Below, one piece after another: positions 1 through 7,929 of a stretch of DNA of 63,163 nucleotides. The notes below the pieces were generated by a model. The model saw only the letters and a program-made list of their open reading frames with translations, did no database searches and was not told the DNA's origin. Position 1 is the first letter of the stretch. Each line of letters begins with the position of its first letter. The translations under genes and the position numbers were made by a program. Source of the stretch: a virus; IMG/VR virus record IMGVR_UViG_3300037264_003470, positions 1 to 63,163 of that record; one strand, written 5' to 3'.

Positions 1-11
1 TTGAATGGCAT

Positions 12-344
12 TTAAGGCATCCCGCCAGTTGCATTTAGCATACTAATAGACATTTTCTTTTTCTTCTTAGCTTCCATTAAGTCCCGATGCTCAACATAAG
101 CAGCAAAAGACTCATCCTTGAATTCTGGTTTCTTTTTAGGCTCGCCTTTTGTGGTATGTGGCAATTCCTTATAATGGGCTGTATCACCTTCTTTTTTTTC
201 CTTGGTAGCAATAGCATAAGGGCAAAGTTTACCTTTTATTTTATGCTTGCAAGCTTCTTTACTAAACTTGTCGGGGTGATGAGTCAACATTGCTCGAATC
301 GTACCCCTGAAACCCGCATATGCTTTATGATCTGGTCCTGGCAT
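12..344 (-). CDS. Small lysine-rich hypothetical protein
   Basis: This 110-residue protein is very rich in lysine and has a basic middle segment. I do not recognise the family. Four Cys/His residues in the first half could bind a metal, but no standard zinc-finger spacing is present. The ATG at 344 has no Shine-Dalgarno (SD) site. It is preceded 5 bases upstream by CATAAATAAG, one of several TAAATA boxes found just 5' of starts in this window. The upstream neighbour is divergent, across a tandem duplication. Confidence 0.6.
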   Translation of the reverse strand: MPGPDHKAYAGFRGTIRAMLTHHPDKFSKEACKHKIKGKLCPYAIATKEKKEGDTAHYKELPHTTKGEPKKKPEFKDESFAAYVEHRDLMEAKKKKKMSISMLNATGGMP

Positions 345-358
345 AATAACTTATTTAT

Positions 359-428
359 GTACTATATTAATTTTATGAAAGAGTATTTGAAGTGTACTAT
401 ATTAATTTTATGAAAGAGTATTTGAAGT
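359..428. repeat. Perfect 35-bp tandem duplication
   Basis: Two identical adjacent 35-base copies lie at 359-393 and 394-428. Each contains an ATG (375 and 410) followed by the codons for MKEYLK. The period is not a multiple of three, so only the second ATG is in frame with the downstream gene; the first gives a 12-codon dead end. Confidence 0.9.
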
Positions 429-808
429 ATTTCATAGGTAAAGCTTGCACAATCACGACAATCCAAATCAATTTTCGTTTCAAGGAAGAAGCAATGATGG
501 ATTATTTTATGGGGTTTGTGGAAAGTATTGACGACAAAGGTATTTGGTTGGTTCATCCCATGACCAAATGCCGCAGCTACATACTATTCCCACATGTTGT
601 TTCAATTACTGAGGAGCAAATGCTCTTTGAAGACAACCCTGAACATGCTAAAATCATTGAGGAATATCGTAAGGAAAAACCATTAACGGCTACAAAAAAT
701 GCTATTCCGCCGATGAAAATGCAAGAAGCCTCCCCATTTGTTAATCCCGCTGCCTTAACAGAAATTGCTAAGAAAGCGAAACAGGCTTTTACTGAGGAAA
801 AGAAATGA
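410..808 (+). CDS. Hypothetical protein with a small beta-rich N-terminal domain
   Basis: The product is about 132 residues from the ATG in the second copy of the tandem duplication. The first 70 residues alternate hydrophobic and polar positions (DYFMGFVESIDDKGIWLVHP), suggesting a small beta-barrel of SH3 or Sm type; the C-terminus is helical and charged. A later ATG at 494 has a better SD (AAGGAA at 482-487), but starting there would cut into the predicted barrel. The last four bases overlap the next gene (ATGA), so it is probably translationally coupled to the bisphosphatase. Confidence 0.6.
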   Translation: MKEYLKYFIGKACTITTIQINFRFKEEAMMDYFMGFVESIDDKGIWLVHPMTKCRSYILFPHVVSITEEQMLFEDNPEHAKIIEEYRKEKPLTATKNAIPPMKMQEASPFVNPAALTEIAKKAKQAFTEEKK

Positions 809-1725
809 AATTGTTAGGTTTAGATTTGGTAAGATCGACAGAGAATAGTGCCATTGCCGCCTCTCATTGGATCGGCAGTGGAGATAAATTAGAAGCAGAC
901 AAAGCCGCCACCGAAGCAATAAGACGCCGATTAAACAAAATGGAATTTCGTGGGACTATTGCTATTGGCGAAGGTAAAAAAGATGAATCATATGGACTTT
1001 ATTGTGGGGAACACGTTGGGTTTTATCGAGACGATGACGACCGTGCCGCTCTGGATATAGCGGTTGATCCAATCGAAGGCACAAGACCAACCGTTACTTC
1101 TGGTCCTGAAGCCATGTCCACAATAGCTGTAGCCGATGGCGACAGTATGTTTCGGACACATGAGTTCTATATGAACAAACTGGCTTTTGGACCTTCCATT
1201 GCCAAAACAGTCCAATTAAACATAAACGATCCTATTGAACGAACAATACAGTTATTGGCACTTGCCACAGGCAAGAAAATGACTGATATTATGGTTTGTA
1301 TTTTGGATAGACCACGCCATATTGAAGTGATAGCAAGGATGAGACAAATGGGTGTCAGGATTAAGTTGATACAGGACTGCGACGTTAGTGGAGCTATAGC
1401 AGCTTGTTTGCCAGATAGAGGTATTGATTTGCTGTATGGCGCGGGTGGCGCACCCGAAGCGGTTTTGACTGCATGTGCTGTGAAATGCTTAGGCGGCGGC
1501 TTTCAAGTACAGCTATGCGATAAAGATGGCAAATATCTAGATGATAAAATCTACAATCAGGATGAATTGGTGATAGGACATTGTGTGTTTGCGGCCACTG
1601 GAATAACGGACGGTAGCCTTCTAAAAGGTGTTCGCTTTAGTGAATTTGGCCCTATTACCAATAGTGTGTTTATGCGATCAGAAAGTGGAACAGTCCGTTG
1701 GCTGACCAGTTATCACGGCAATTAA
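805..1725 (+). CDS. glpX: GlpX-type class II fructose-1,6-bisphosphatase
   Basis: The 306-residue protein matches class II fructose-1,6-bisphosphatase (GlpX; SBPase/FBPase in cyanobacteria), which removes the 1-phosphate of fructose-1,6-bisphosphate and in some bacteria also acts on sedoheptulose-1,7-bisphosphate. Residues equivalent to the E. coli metal and substrate ligands are present: Asp32, Glu56 (IGEG), Asp88 and Glu91 in DPIEGT, and the YGAGGAPE motif near residue 213. It is slightly shorter than the usual roughly 330 residues. The loop after GEG (GKKDESYGLY) is atypical. It overlaps the preceding gene by four bases and runs into the convergent gene by four. It is an unusual auxiliary metabolic gene for a phage and looks catalytically intact. 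Confidence 0.92.
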   Translation: MKLLGLDLVRSTENSAIAASHWIGSGDKLEADKAATEAIRRRLNKMEFRGTIAIGEGKKDESYGLYCGEHVGFYRDDDDRAALDIAVDPIEGTRPTVTSGPEAMSTIAVADGDSMFRTHEFYMNKLAFGPSIAKTVQLNINDPIERTIQLLALATGKKMTDIMVCILDRPRHIEVIARMRQMGVRIKLIQDCDVSGAIAACLPDRGIDLLYGAGGAPEAVLTACAVKCLGGGFQVQLCDKDGKYLDDKIYNQDELVIGHCVFAATGITDGSLLKGVRFSEFGPITNSVFMRSESGTVRWLTSYHGN

Positions 1726-4253
1726 GCTCTCAATAATGACTTCAAATATGTTACCTTTTCTTCAACTGGCAATGTAGCAAGTCTTCGTTCATGAATTATT
1801 CTGCCGTATTTTTCCATTGCGGACTCTTGTTTGCCTTTTAATAAATTTTTCGCTGTCCATTTTTCAACTTTTGATTTTGCAGTTTTTACTCTGTCGCTTT
1901 CAGATGCATGTGGCGTAGCATAGAATTGCCCCAAGATATCAATAAGGTCACTTCTGTTTCTAGCATGATGAATGTCTACATCCAAGTCTAAATGTCTGCC
2001 TATTTTTTTCAGTTCTGAAGTTGATAACTTTAAAAGTTCTTCATCTGTGTGTTTTTTATAATCCCTAACTGGTTCTCCCGCTGGCGCTTTTTCTTGTGGT
2101 GCTTCTTTAGCTTGTGGTGCTGTTTCGCCTGGTTCTAGTGCTTTTGCTGCTACTGCCGCTGGCTGTGGAGCTTCTGGTTTTGGAGCTTCTGGTTTTGGAG
2201 CTTCTGGTTTTGGAGCTTCTGGTTTTGGAGCTTCTGGTTTTGGATTTAATTCTGCCAGTTCTGGTGAAGGCGGTTCTTCAGGGCCACCTAATGACCGATT
2301 TAACCTAACTGCTAATTCTTTAACAAATCCTTTACGGTTTGAGGTGCCAGGACCACTAACAGCTATGTTGCCGTTATCGTCTTTTGCCAAATCACTAAGA
2401 CCGTGTTTTGCAATGAACACTTTTAAATCAGGTGAAGCTAAATGGCTAAGATAATCAAACTTCTTCTTTAGGGTTTCCAAAACTTCTTCTTTACTTAACG
2501 GTTTCTCTTCTTTAGTTGGCTCTTTTACTACAGGTGTACCAGCGATTTTATCTACTTTTGGAGTGCCTGTTCCACCTGATATTTTATCAGTAAGTTGTTG
2601 TAAAAACTGTCTGCCAAGAATTGCCATGTCTTTTACATCGTCTTCATTTGTTGGGACGTGCTGCGGGCCGCGCAACTGATGAAACGCATCAGTAAAAGTG
2701 TCCACGTCCATATCTTGTATTTTGTTCAACTGCGGCTTGTCGTTCTCTCCGTGTGCGGTGCCAAACATATATTGTGCTAATGTACCTAATTTGGCCAAAT
2801 CTTCTTCACTAGCATCTTTATAGTGATCCAAAATATCCTCCGCACGATCAAATTTTTTTCTAGCAGGTGCCGTAGGTGCGGGTGGCGCAGCAGCTTCTGG
2901 TGGTGTCTCAGGTGGTCCAGCCTCTGGTGGTATCGAAGTACCTTTTTCAGCTTTGTCTTTTGCAGCGTTATATCCGTATGCCCAAATATCAGCTTTAGGT
3001 TTATCCAATTTCTCAGGTCTAAGCCAAGGGTTATCCTCTAATTTTCTACCGTTACTAAAAGCCAATCGTCCTTGAAGCATTATCCCCTTTGCTACATTTG
3101 CTTCCTTCTTTTGTTTGACTGGTGGTGCAACAGGCACGGGCGCTGCTGGTGGTGTAGCTGAAATTGGTGGGGCAGTTGGTGTAACTGGAGCCACTGGTGG
3201 CGTCGGTTTTGGGGTTAGTACAGACGCGGGCGCAGGTGCTGCTGGGGTAGCTGAAACTGGTGGGGTAGTTGGTGTTGGGGCCGCTGGAGTTGGTGTAACT
3301 GGAGGCGAAGCTGTCGCTGCCGATGATGAAGTTGGAGTAGAAGGTGACGGAGCTTTAGGAACTCCTGCTGTTCCAAGCGAATCTTCTGGTGCTGTGCTTG
3401 TTGGCGATGCCGCCATTGGATTAACTTGTTTTCCTGGTACAGCCTCATGGTCTGTAGGTGTTAATCCCGCTGTGCGATACGCTCTTGTGGTCCCCAATTG
3501 GTCAATCATCGTATCTAATGATTTTATAAAGTTTGGGTGTATGTCAAAATTATCAGACAAATCTCTTAAATTCTTAAGAGCTTCTAATGCTTTTTGTTTT
3601 GTTTGTTCAAAATTGCGTTGGGTTTTTCGGTATTGCCATACTTTTTTGAGTAAGTTTGAAGCGCCGCCCCATAGACCACCCGCTAAACCACCTAAACCAG
3701 CCCCTGCGAATGTTCCACCAAGACCACCCGCAGCAGTGCCACCCAAAGCTCCATACCCCGCACCTTTTGCGGCATGTCTCCAAACGTCCCCCCAAAAGTC
3801 ACCTAGTTCTTCATTAAATTGCTCTGGCGGGAGCTTGTGAGCTTCTTCATACCAAACTACGAAAAGCTCTAGGGGGAACTGTTTTTCTTCCACTAATTCG
3901 GCTGTGATTTCTAACTTAAGATCGTTGGTTTTTGTTTCTAGAATTTTTGAGTAGTCATTGATAAAGACATTCTGGAATTCGTTGATAATTGTAAACTCTT
4001 GTCCATTATTCACTTCTAAGTTGGTTTTTATACTTTCGGCTATTTTTTTAAGATGGGCGTACTCTTGAAGTGATAGCTTCAATGAGTTATTGTTCTTAAT
4101 TTGGTCGCTGGTCCAGTTGTTTAAAGGTAACAACCACTTAGAACGCGGAGTTTTTAGATTACTGGCATTGTTGTTAATTTCAACGAATAATCCTTCAACT
4201 TCTCGTATTTTTTCCTGATAGATTTTGTTCTTGATCTTTGCCCACTTATTCAT
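1722..4253 (-). CDS. Large Ala/Pro-rich protein with glycine-zipper segment
   Basis: The 843-residue protein has a helical N-terminus (1-150) and a glycine-zipper stretch of GxxxG type at about 165-200, which could insert in or perforate a membrane. Long Pro/Ala/Thr-rich linkers follow (about 280-470), then folded segments, five PEAPK-type repeats near 690, and a SAP-like helical end. No enzyme motif is seen. The architecture (folded blocks on long linkers, amphipathic glycine segment) would fit a virion or ejected protein, but that is inference. There is no clear SD. Confidence 0.75.
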   Translation of the reverse strand: MNKWAKIKNKIYQEKIREVEGLFVEINNNASNLKTPRSKWLLPLNNWTSDQIKNNNSLKLSLQEYAHLKKIAESIKTNLEVNNGQEFTIINEFQNVFINDYSKILETKTNDLKLEITAELVEEKQFPLELFVVWYEEAHKLPPEQFNEELGDFWGDVWRHAAKGAGYGALGGTAAGGLGGTFAGAGLGGLAGGLWGGASNLLKKVWQYRKTQRNFEQTKQKALEALKNLRDLSDNFDIHPNFIKSLDTMIDQLGTTRAYRTAGLTPTDHEAVPGKQVNPMAASPTSTAPEDSLGTAGVPKAPSPSTPTSSSAATASPPVTPTPAAPTPTTPPVSATPAAPAPASVLTPKPTPPVAPVTPTAPPISATPPAAPVPVAPPVKQKKEANVAKGIMLQGRLAFSNGRKLEDNPWLRPEKLDKPKADIWAYGYNAAKDKAEKGTSIPPEAGPPETPPEAAAPPAPTAPARKKFDRAEDILDHYKDASEEDLAKLGTLAQYMFGTAHGENDKPQLNKIQDMDVDTFTDAFHQLRGPQHVPTNEDDVKDMAILGRQFLQQLTDKISGGTGTPKVDKIAGTPVVKEPTKEEKPLSKEEVLETLKKKFDYLSHLASPDLKVFIAKHGLSDLAKDDNGNIAVSGPGTSNRKGFVKELAVRLNRSLGGPEEPPSPELAELNPKPEAPKPEAPKPEAPKPEAPKPEAPQPAAVAAKALEPGETAPQAKEAPQEKAPAGEPVRDYKKHTDEELLKLSTSELKKIGRHLDLDVDIHHARNRSDLIDILGQFYATPHASESDRVKTAKSKVEKWTAKNLLKGKQESAMEKYGRIIHERRLATLPVEEKVTYLKSLLRA
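2167..2241. repeat. Five 15-bp units encoding PEAPK repeats
   Basis: The unit GGAGCTTCTGGTTTT occurs five times in tandem, encoding Pro-Lys-Pro-Glu-Ala units on the minus strand. The near-perfect identity suggests recent slippage expansion. Confidence 0.9.
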
Positions 4254-4261
4254 GCCAATAT

Positions 4262-4480
4262 TTAGTTAATTTGGGGCAGTTTTTTCAAGGACATTATACA
4301 AGAATCAAAGCGATGAAATTCACTATTAAGATATTTCCTATAAAGGCGGTCAAATTCTTCTGAATCTTTTTCATCTATTTCAAAAATAATAGCTTTGCCT
4401 CTTTTACCTATTGCTTCATATTTGTGCATCATGTAATAAGCACCTGCACCTAGATCATCTATTGTTTTCTGCATTACCAT
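4262..4480 (-). CDS. Small hypothetical protein
   Basis: The open frame extends to 4585, but the ATG at 4480 (MVMQKTIDD) has a good SD (AAAGGA) at proper spacing and lies downstream of a strong hairpin at 4508-4546. The longer version would be translated through that hairpin and into the preceding gene, so the 72-residue product is preferred. The protein is a mix of acidic and basic helices with no known family. It ends 8 bases before the 843-residue gene. Confidence 0.65.
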   Translation of the reverse strand: MVMQKTIDDLGAGAYYMMHKYEAIGKRGKAIIFEIDEKDSEEFDRLYRKYLNSEFHRFDSCIMSLKKLPQIN

Positions 4481-4507
4481 TCTATTCCTTTCTATTTCTA
4501 TAATAAG

Positions 4508-4546
4508 AAGGCAAGCCTTGAGCAACCACTGCTCAAGGCTTGCCTT
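4508..4546 (-). terminator. 17-bp perfect stem-loop between two genes
   Basis: The arms AAGGCAAGCCTTGAGCA and TGCTCAAGGCTTGCCTT are perfectly complementary with a 5-base loop. The stem starts 4 bases after the stop of the 200-residue gene. On the minus strand it is followed by CTTATTATAG rather than a clean U-run. It may be a partial terminator or an mRNA-stabilising hairpin. Confidence 0.7.
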
Positions 4547-4550
4547 ACAC

Positions 4551-5153
4551 TTAAATGAATAACTCTTTAAGTTTTTTTGTAACAATATTGCATATTATTG
4601 CTTGTGCGTTTAATTCCTCTGCAATATTTAATAACCCTTGGTAAGCAAGGGCTATTTTTTCCATGCTGATTTTTGTTGAACAATTATTGATTTTTAAACA
4701 AGGATTCCATGTTTCTTCACTCCAATCTAACTCTAGATTAGGGAATGACCTTTTTAGTTTAAGTAGAATATAATCCATCAATTCTTTGGTTGGACTAAAT
4801 ATTTGGGGTTCCAGATTTGCGTCACCAACTTTAACATCAGCCAATCTTCGCCATAAAGCGAATACATCTACATCCCTGTGAAAACAGCATGATTCTCTTG
4901 CGCCATTTAAATTTGGTAAACAGCAATCACTAGATTCGTCATCAAAGGTAAGCTTGGGTTCTTTTGATTTTAAGCCACAGGCTCCTTGGATGTTATCCAA
5001 GGAGTCTTGAAGTAGTTTCTTTCGCCACTCTTCTTCAGCCTTTTCAGCGTTCCGAATAATGTCTTTCACTTCCTGAATTTCTTGGTTGCCCAAGGCAACC
5101 ACATCAGGTTCTCCTTCTGGATGTATAGCTACATCACAATCATAGTTTTTCAT
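4551..5153 (-). CDS. Hypothetical acidic protein with Cys clusters
   Basis: The 200-residue protein is acidic, with a charged helical region (25-50) and a Cys-rich middle (SDCCLPN, ESCCFHRD). No family is recognised. The start is supported by an SD (AGAAAGG) about 6 bases upstream. It is the first gene of a minus-strand unit that reads through a hairpin into the 72-residue gene. Confidence 0.65.
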   Translation of the reverse strand: MKNYDCDVAIHPEGEPDVVALGNQEIQEVKDIIRNAEKAEEEWRKKLLQDSLDNIQGACGLKSKEPKLTFDDESSDCCLPNLNGARESCCFHRDVDVFALWRRLADVKVGDANLEPQIFSPTKELMDYILLKLKRSFPNLELDWSEETWNPCLKINNCSTKISMEKIALAYQGLLNIAEELNAQAIICNIVTKKLKELFI

Positions 5154-5338
5154 CTTTCGCCTTTCTAATTAACAAAATGCCTTACTATCGTCTAGCAACG
5201 AGGCCCAAATATAATGGAATCATTCCATATAACTTGGGTTATTATAATGGCTGCAAATATATTTATGTAATATTTAACAATTTTTACCAAGAGGAATGAA
5301 TAATTTCAAAGTAATGAATTTAGGGTATATATAAGTTT
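5154..5338. promoter_or_regulatory. Divergent AT-rich intergenic region
   Basis: This 185-base spacer separates divergent genes and probably holds promoters for both. On the plus side TATATATAA (5326-5334) lies only 4 bases before the ATG of the 80-residue gene. No clean sigma70 pair is seen. Confidence 0.35.
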
Positions 5339-5581
5339 ATGGAATTTAAAACATGGTTAGAGCAAAGAGAAAATAAGGAAAAGAGCCGAGAAGGTTTTGG
5401 TTCTAAGTTTTTGTCGTTAGCAATTCCTATGGGTGGGTCTATACTAGGTGGTCTTGCAGGTGGTACTATCGGCGGTCCAGCGGCAATATTACCTGCATAC
5501 CTTGCTGCTAAACACTTATTAACTAAACATGTTGAGAAGAATTACCCACAAAGTACCACAGAATTAATGAAGAAGAAGTAA
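5339..5581 (+). CDS. Small glycine-zipper membrane protein with CTS-like N-terminus
   Basis: This 80-residue protein begins MEFKTWLEQRENKEK, a short amphipathic sequence of the pattern shared by at least nine other proteins here and resembling the T4 capsid-targeting sequence (CTS). Residues 25-58 form a hydrophobic, glycine-zipper hairpin (GGSILGGLAGGTIGGP), suggesting membrane insertion; the tail is basic. A membrane-active internal virion protein is possible. There is no SD: a TATA-rich box abuts the start. It ends next to the convergent actin-like gene. Confidence 0.65.
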   Translation: MEFKTWLEQRENKEKSREGFGSKFLSLAIPMGGSILGGLAGGTIGGPAAILPAYLAAKHLLTKHVEKNYPQSTTELMKKK

Positions 5582-6592
5582 TTACTGTAGAGAATTTTCA
5601 GCCGCTACCAGGCATCCCCTAGCAACGCTGAACAATGGATCGTTTGGTCTAACTATATTTCCAATCTGGATTGGCAGTTCTGCTTGTTTCATAACATCTC
5701 TAAACAGTGTGTCAAAACCAACAGGAAGAGAAGTTCCCCCTGCAATTACTACATTAACTGGCTTGTCAGAGCGAGCTTTCTTGCCAACTTCACTTAAACC
5801 CTTTTTAATCGTAATAAGTGTCTTTTCTATCATAATACGATATTGAGTTTGAATTGCTCTTTCCACAATGTTAGCTGGATTAGCACTTAGATTAACCTTT
5901 GTTTTTTCTTGGTTGATGAAAGTAATACTTTCCCCTGTAGCTTTAGCTGCCATTTTGTCAATCCAGTCACCACTATTGACAATAGCAAATGTGAAAACTG
6001 GTACACCAAACATAGCAAAACACAAATTAACCATGCCTGCACCAAAGGATATACCTATGCCAGTATAATTGTCATCTTTAAGTTCAGCATAAACTAATGC
6101 TAATCCTTCGTTAATTGGCATCGCTTTGACTTTGTAGCCTTCATCAGATTCATATGCTTTGAAAATGGATTCTAATATGTTGGTATGAAATTCTGCATCT
6201 GTTTCTTCATTAATGGCGTTCGCTGGCACGCTGAAATAAAGAACATCATTATTACTCTTGACGTTACCTTCTAATAAGCTGTGTAACATAATGCTCATAA
6301 CTTCGTAGGCGTCACGTTCTTTTGAATTTACACAGCCATCCTTCATCGGACGTTTTAGTTCTAATTGAGCCAATGTATAAGCCATTCGAACGGCTTTTTC
6401 TCCAAGAGCGTAGGCTTTATTTGATCGCTCAATCAATGGCACTCCCACTGTCTTCATCATTTGAAAAACAAGCCGATCCTCTAGGGCTATCTCAAGAAAA
6501 GCGTTCACTTCTCGGTCATAAACAAAATCTTTCTTCTCGTCTCTTGTGCAGCAGACAAGATTATATGTTCCCGCATCAAATCCTATAGGCAT
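5582..6592 (-). CDS. Actin/ParM-like ATPase
   Basis: The 336-residue protein has the actin/Hsp70 ATPase-fold signature motifs in order: phosphate-1 GFDAGT (4-9), phosphate-2 GIGISFGAGMV (about 178-188) and the adenosine motif VIAGGTSLP (about 283-291). Proteins of this fold polymerise (ParM, MreB, AlfA) or act as chaperones. ParM-like filaments segregate plasmids and could position phage DNA or virions. It starts 2 bases after a small companion gene (6595-6831) with an SD (CAGGAG), the arrangement of filament/adaptor pairs, although the companion shows no obvious DNA-binding domain. Confidence 0.8.
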   Translation of the reverse strand: MPIGFDAGTYNLVCCTRDEKKDFVYDREVNAFLEIALEDRLVFQMMKTVGVPLIERSNKAYALGEKAVRMAYTLAQLELKRPMKDGCVNSKERDAYEVMSIMLHSLLEGNVKSNNDVLYFSVPANAINEETDAEFHTNILESIFKAYESDEGYKVKAMPINEGLALVYAELKDDNYTGIGISFGAGMVNLCFAMFGVPVFTFAIVNSGDWIDKMAAKATGESITFINQEKTKVNLSANPANIVERAIQTQYRIMIEKTLITIKKGLSEVGKKARSDKPVNVVIAGGTSLPVGFDTLFRDVMKQAELPIQIGNIVRPNDPLFSVARGCLVAAENSLQ

Positions 6593-6594
6593 AA

Positions 6595-6831
6595 TTACTC
6601 CTGTTCTTTTTTCTTGCCAAACTTTACTTTGTCTTCTGATTTAAAAGTAGGAATGGCCCAAATCGTTTTATCTTCTTCTTCTTTCTCTATAGTGGTTTTA
6701 GTAGCTTTACTAGACTGCAATTCGACAGTTCCAGTGTTGATGTTAATGTTCAGGTCTATTGTTATATTTAACTGACATTCACCTTCTTTTGTTACTACCT
6801 GTACTTTTGTGGGCCTAATTAAATCTGCCAT
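6595..6831 (-). CDS. Small protein upstream of the actin-like gene
   Basis: The 78-residue protein has a beta-rich first half (QLNITIDLNININ) and a charged Lys/Glu-rich tail. No family is recognised. It is tightly linked to the actin-like ATPase (2-base gap) and may be its partner; that rests on context only. The upstream glycosyltransferase ends 6 bases before its start. Confidence 0.6.
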   Translation of the reverse strand: MADLIRPTKVQVVTKEGECQLNITIDLNININTGTVELQSSKATKTTIEKEEEDKTIWAIPTFKSEDKVKFGKKKEQE

Positions 6832-6837
6832 AACTTA

Positions 6838-7863
6838 TTATATAGGCCACTTTGAGAGCATTTTATCAACTCCTGCCTCTATTTCAGCCAGTGTTAACTC
6901 CGTAACACATGGTCGTAAGCCCAATGGAGTTCTTTGGTTATTTGGTCCAGTAACAGGGGCATCGCATTTTGGATGAGTACAATAAAGATAATTGTAGCAA
7001 GGTCCACCACAAGGCCAGTCACCGTTATCTCTATGTTTTTGCACAAGTATAAAGTCGTAGAATTTACCCCTTAACTTGCCGTCAACATGAGTAAAAATAC
7101 CTGTAAGTGGTTTGTTTATCGCTCCTGCATAATGGAAGTTAGAAGTATCAACTGTTACAACATAATCTGCTGCGTGAATATAACTCATCCAATCTGCTAT
7201 TGTTTTCCCAACCAACACAGGCACTTCCAGGTTGTTTAAAATTTCCAAAGGTTCATTGTGGGCAGAATAAACGAATAAACCCTTACGTCTCAACATTTTG
7301 ACAGTATCATTGATTTGTTCCAGAGTCAAAGACCTTAGTTTTTCATATGCAAATGGGGAGAAAAATACGCTTCGACCATTCTTGTTATACTTTAATAAAG
7401 ACCTATTTCTTAGCTCTCGTAATGCTAAAACACCATCCATTATTATGCTGTTGCTAATATAAGGAAGGCACATGTTGTGATCCAATAGCTTGATGCCACA
7501 ATATTCTGCCCAAATTTCGGCACGGTGTTTGGTGTTTTTACTCATTTCACTGGATTCATACTTGATGCAGCAATTGCTAATATCGTAAGAAATCATGTAA
7601 TCATTCTTGTTTAGTTTTTCTATATCAATCACGGCATCAAGATACTGATAATCTTTAACTAATTCTGCATATTCCTCAAAACAAGCAAATGTCAAGTGTA
7701 GGTCTGGATGCAAGTTTTTGAAATTTTTGAACAGCATCCTGCAATTGAGAATGTCACCAATGCCCCTTGAATTGCGAATTAACACTACTTTGTTTCTTTT
7801 ATCGTAGAAATCCCTTAAAGTAGGTTCAGTGGGTTTTTGTTTCTTTTTGAGTCCTAGTATCAT
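6838..7863 (-). CDS. GT9/heptosyltransferase-like glycosyltransferase
   Basis: The 341-residue protein has the two landmarks of glycosyltransferase family 9 (ADP-heptose:LPS heptosyltransferase-like): an N-terminal GIGDILNC (about residues 34-41) and a C-terminal sugar-nucleotide site, DYVVTVDTSNFHYAGA. A Cys-rich segment (CGGPCYNYLYCTHPKC) near residue 290 is extra. Likely roles are modifying host surface glycans, or decorating phage DNA or virions. It is one of at least four probable glycosyl- or sugar-transfer genes in the window. There is no clear SD at the ATG. Confidence 0.75.
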   Translation of the reverse strand: MILGLKKKQKPTEPTLRDFYDKRNKVVLIRNSRGIGDILNCRMLFKNFKNLHPDLHLTFACFEEYAELVKDYQYLDAVIDIEKLNKNDYMISYDISNCCIKYESSEMSKNTKHRAEIWAEYCGIKLLDHNMCLPYISNSIIMDGVLALRELRNRSLLKYNKNGRSVFFSPFAYEKLRSLTLEQINDTVKMLRRKGLFVYSAHNEPLEILNNLEVPVLVGKTIADWMSYIHAADYVVTVDTSNFHYAGAINKPLTGIFTHVDGKLRGKFYDFILVQKHRDNGDWPCGGPCYNYLYCTHPKCDAPVTGPNNQRTPLGLRPCVTELTLAEIEAGVDKMLSKWPI

Positions 7864-7881
7864 GATCTAATAGAGTAAAAT

Positions 7882-7915
7882 AAAAAAAGCCTGTCCTTTT
7901 GAGACAGGCTTTTTT
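7882..7915 (-). terminator. Strong rho-independent terminator
   Basis: An A7 run plus GCCTGTC stem, a 7-base loop, GACAGGC and a T6 run. On the minus strand it terminates transcription of the 200-residue structural gene just upstream; its symmetry lets it act in both directions. Confidence 0.92.
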
Positions 7916-7929
7916 CGGATTTGTCCTTA

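Noticed and set aside
3115-3840. Plus-strand open frame of 241 codons rich in Gly, Val and Ala
   Set aside because: It is the complement of the Ala/Pro-rich linker of the 843-residue gene, without SD or promoter.
1722-4253. Collagen-like or eukaryotic surface protein
   Set aside because: The Pro-rich linkers are not Gly-X-Y repeats.
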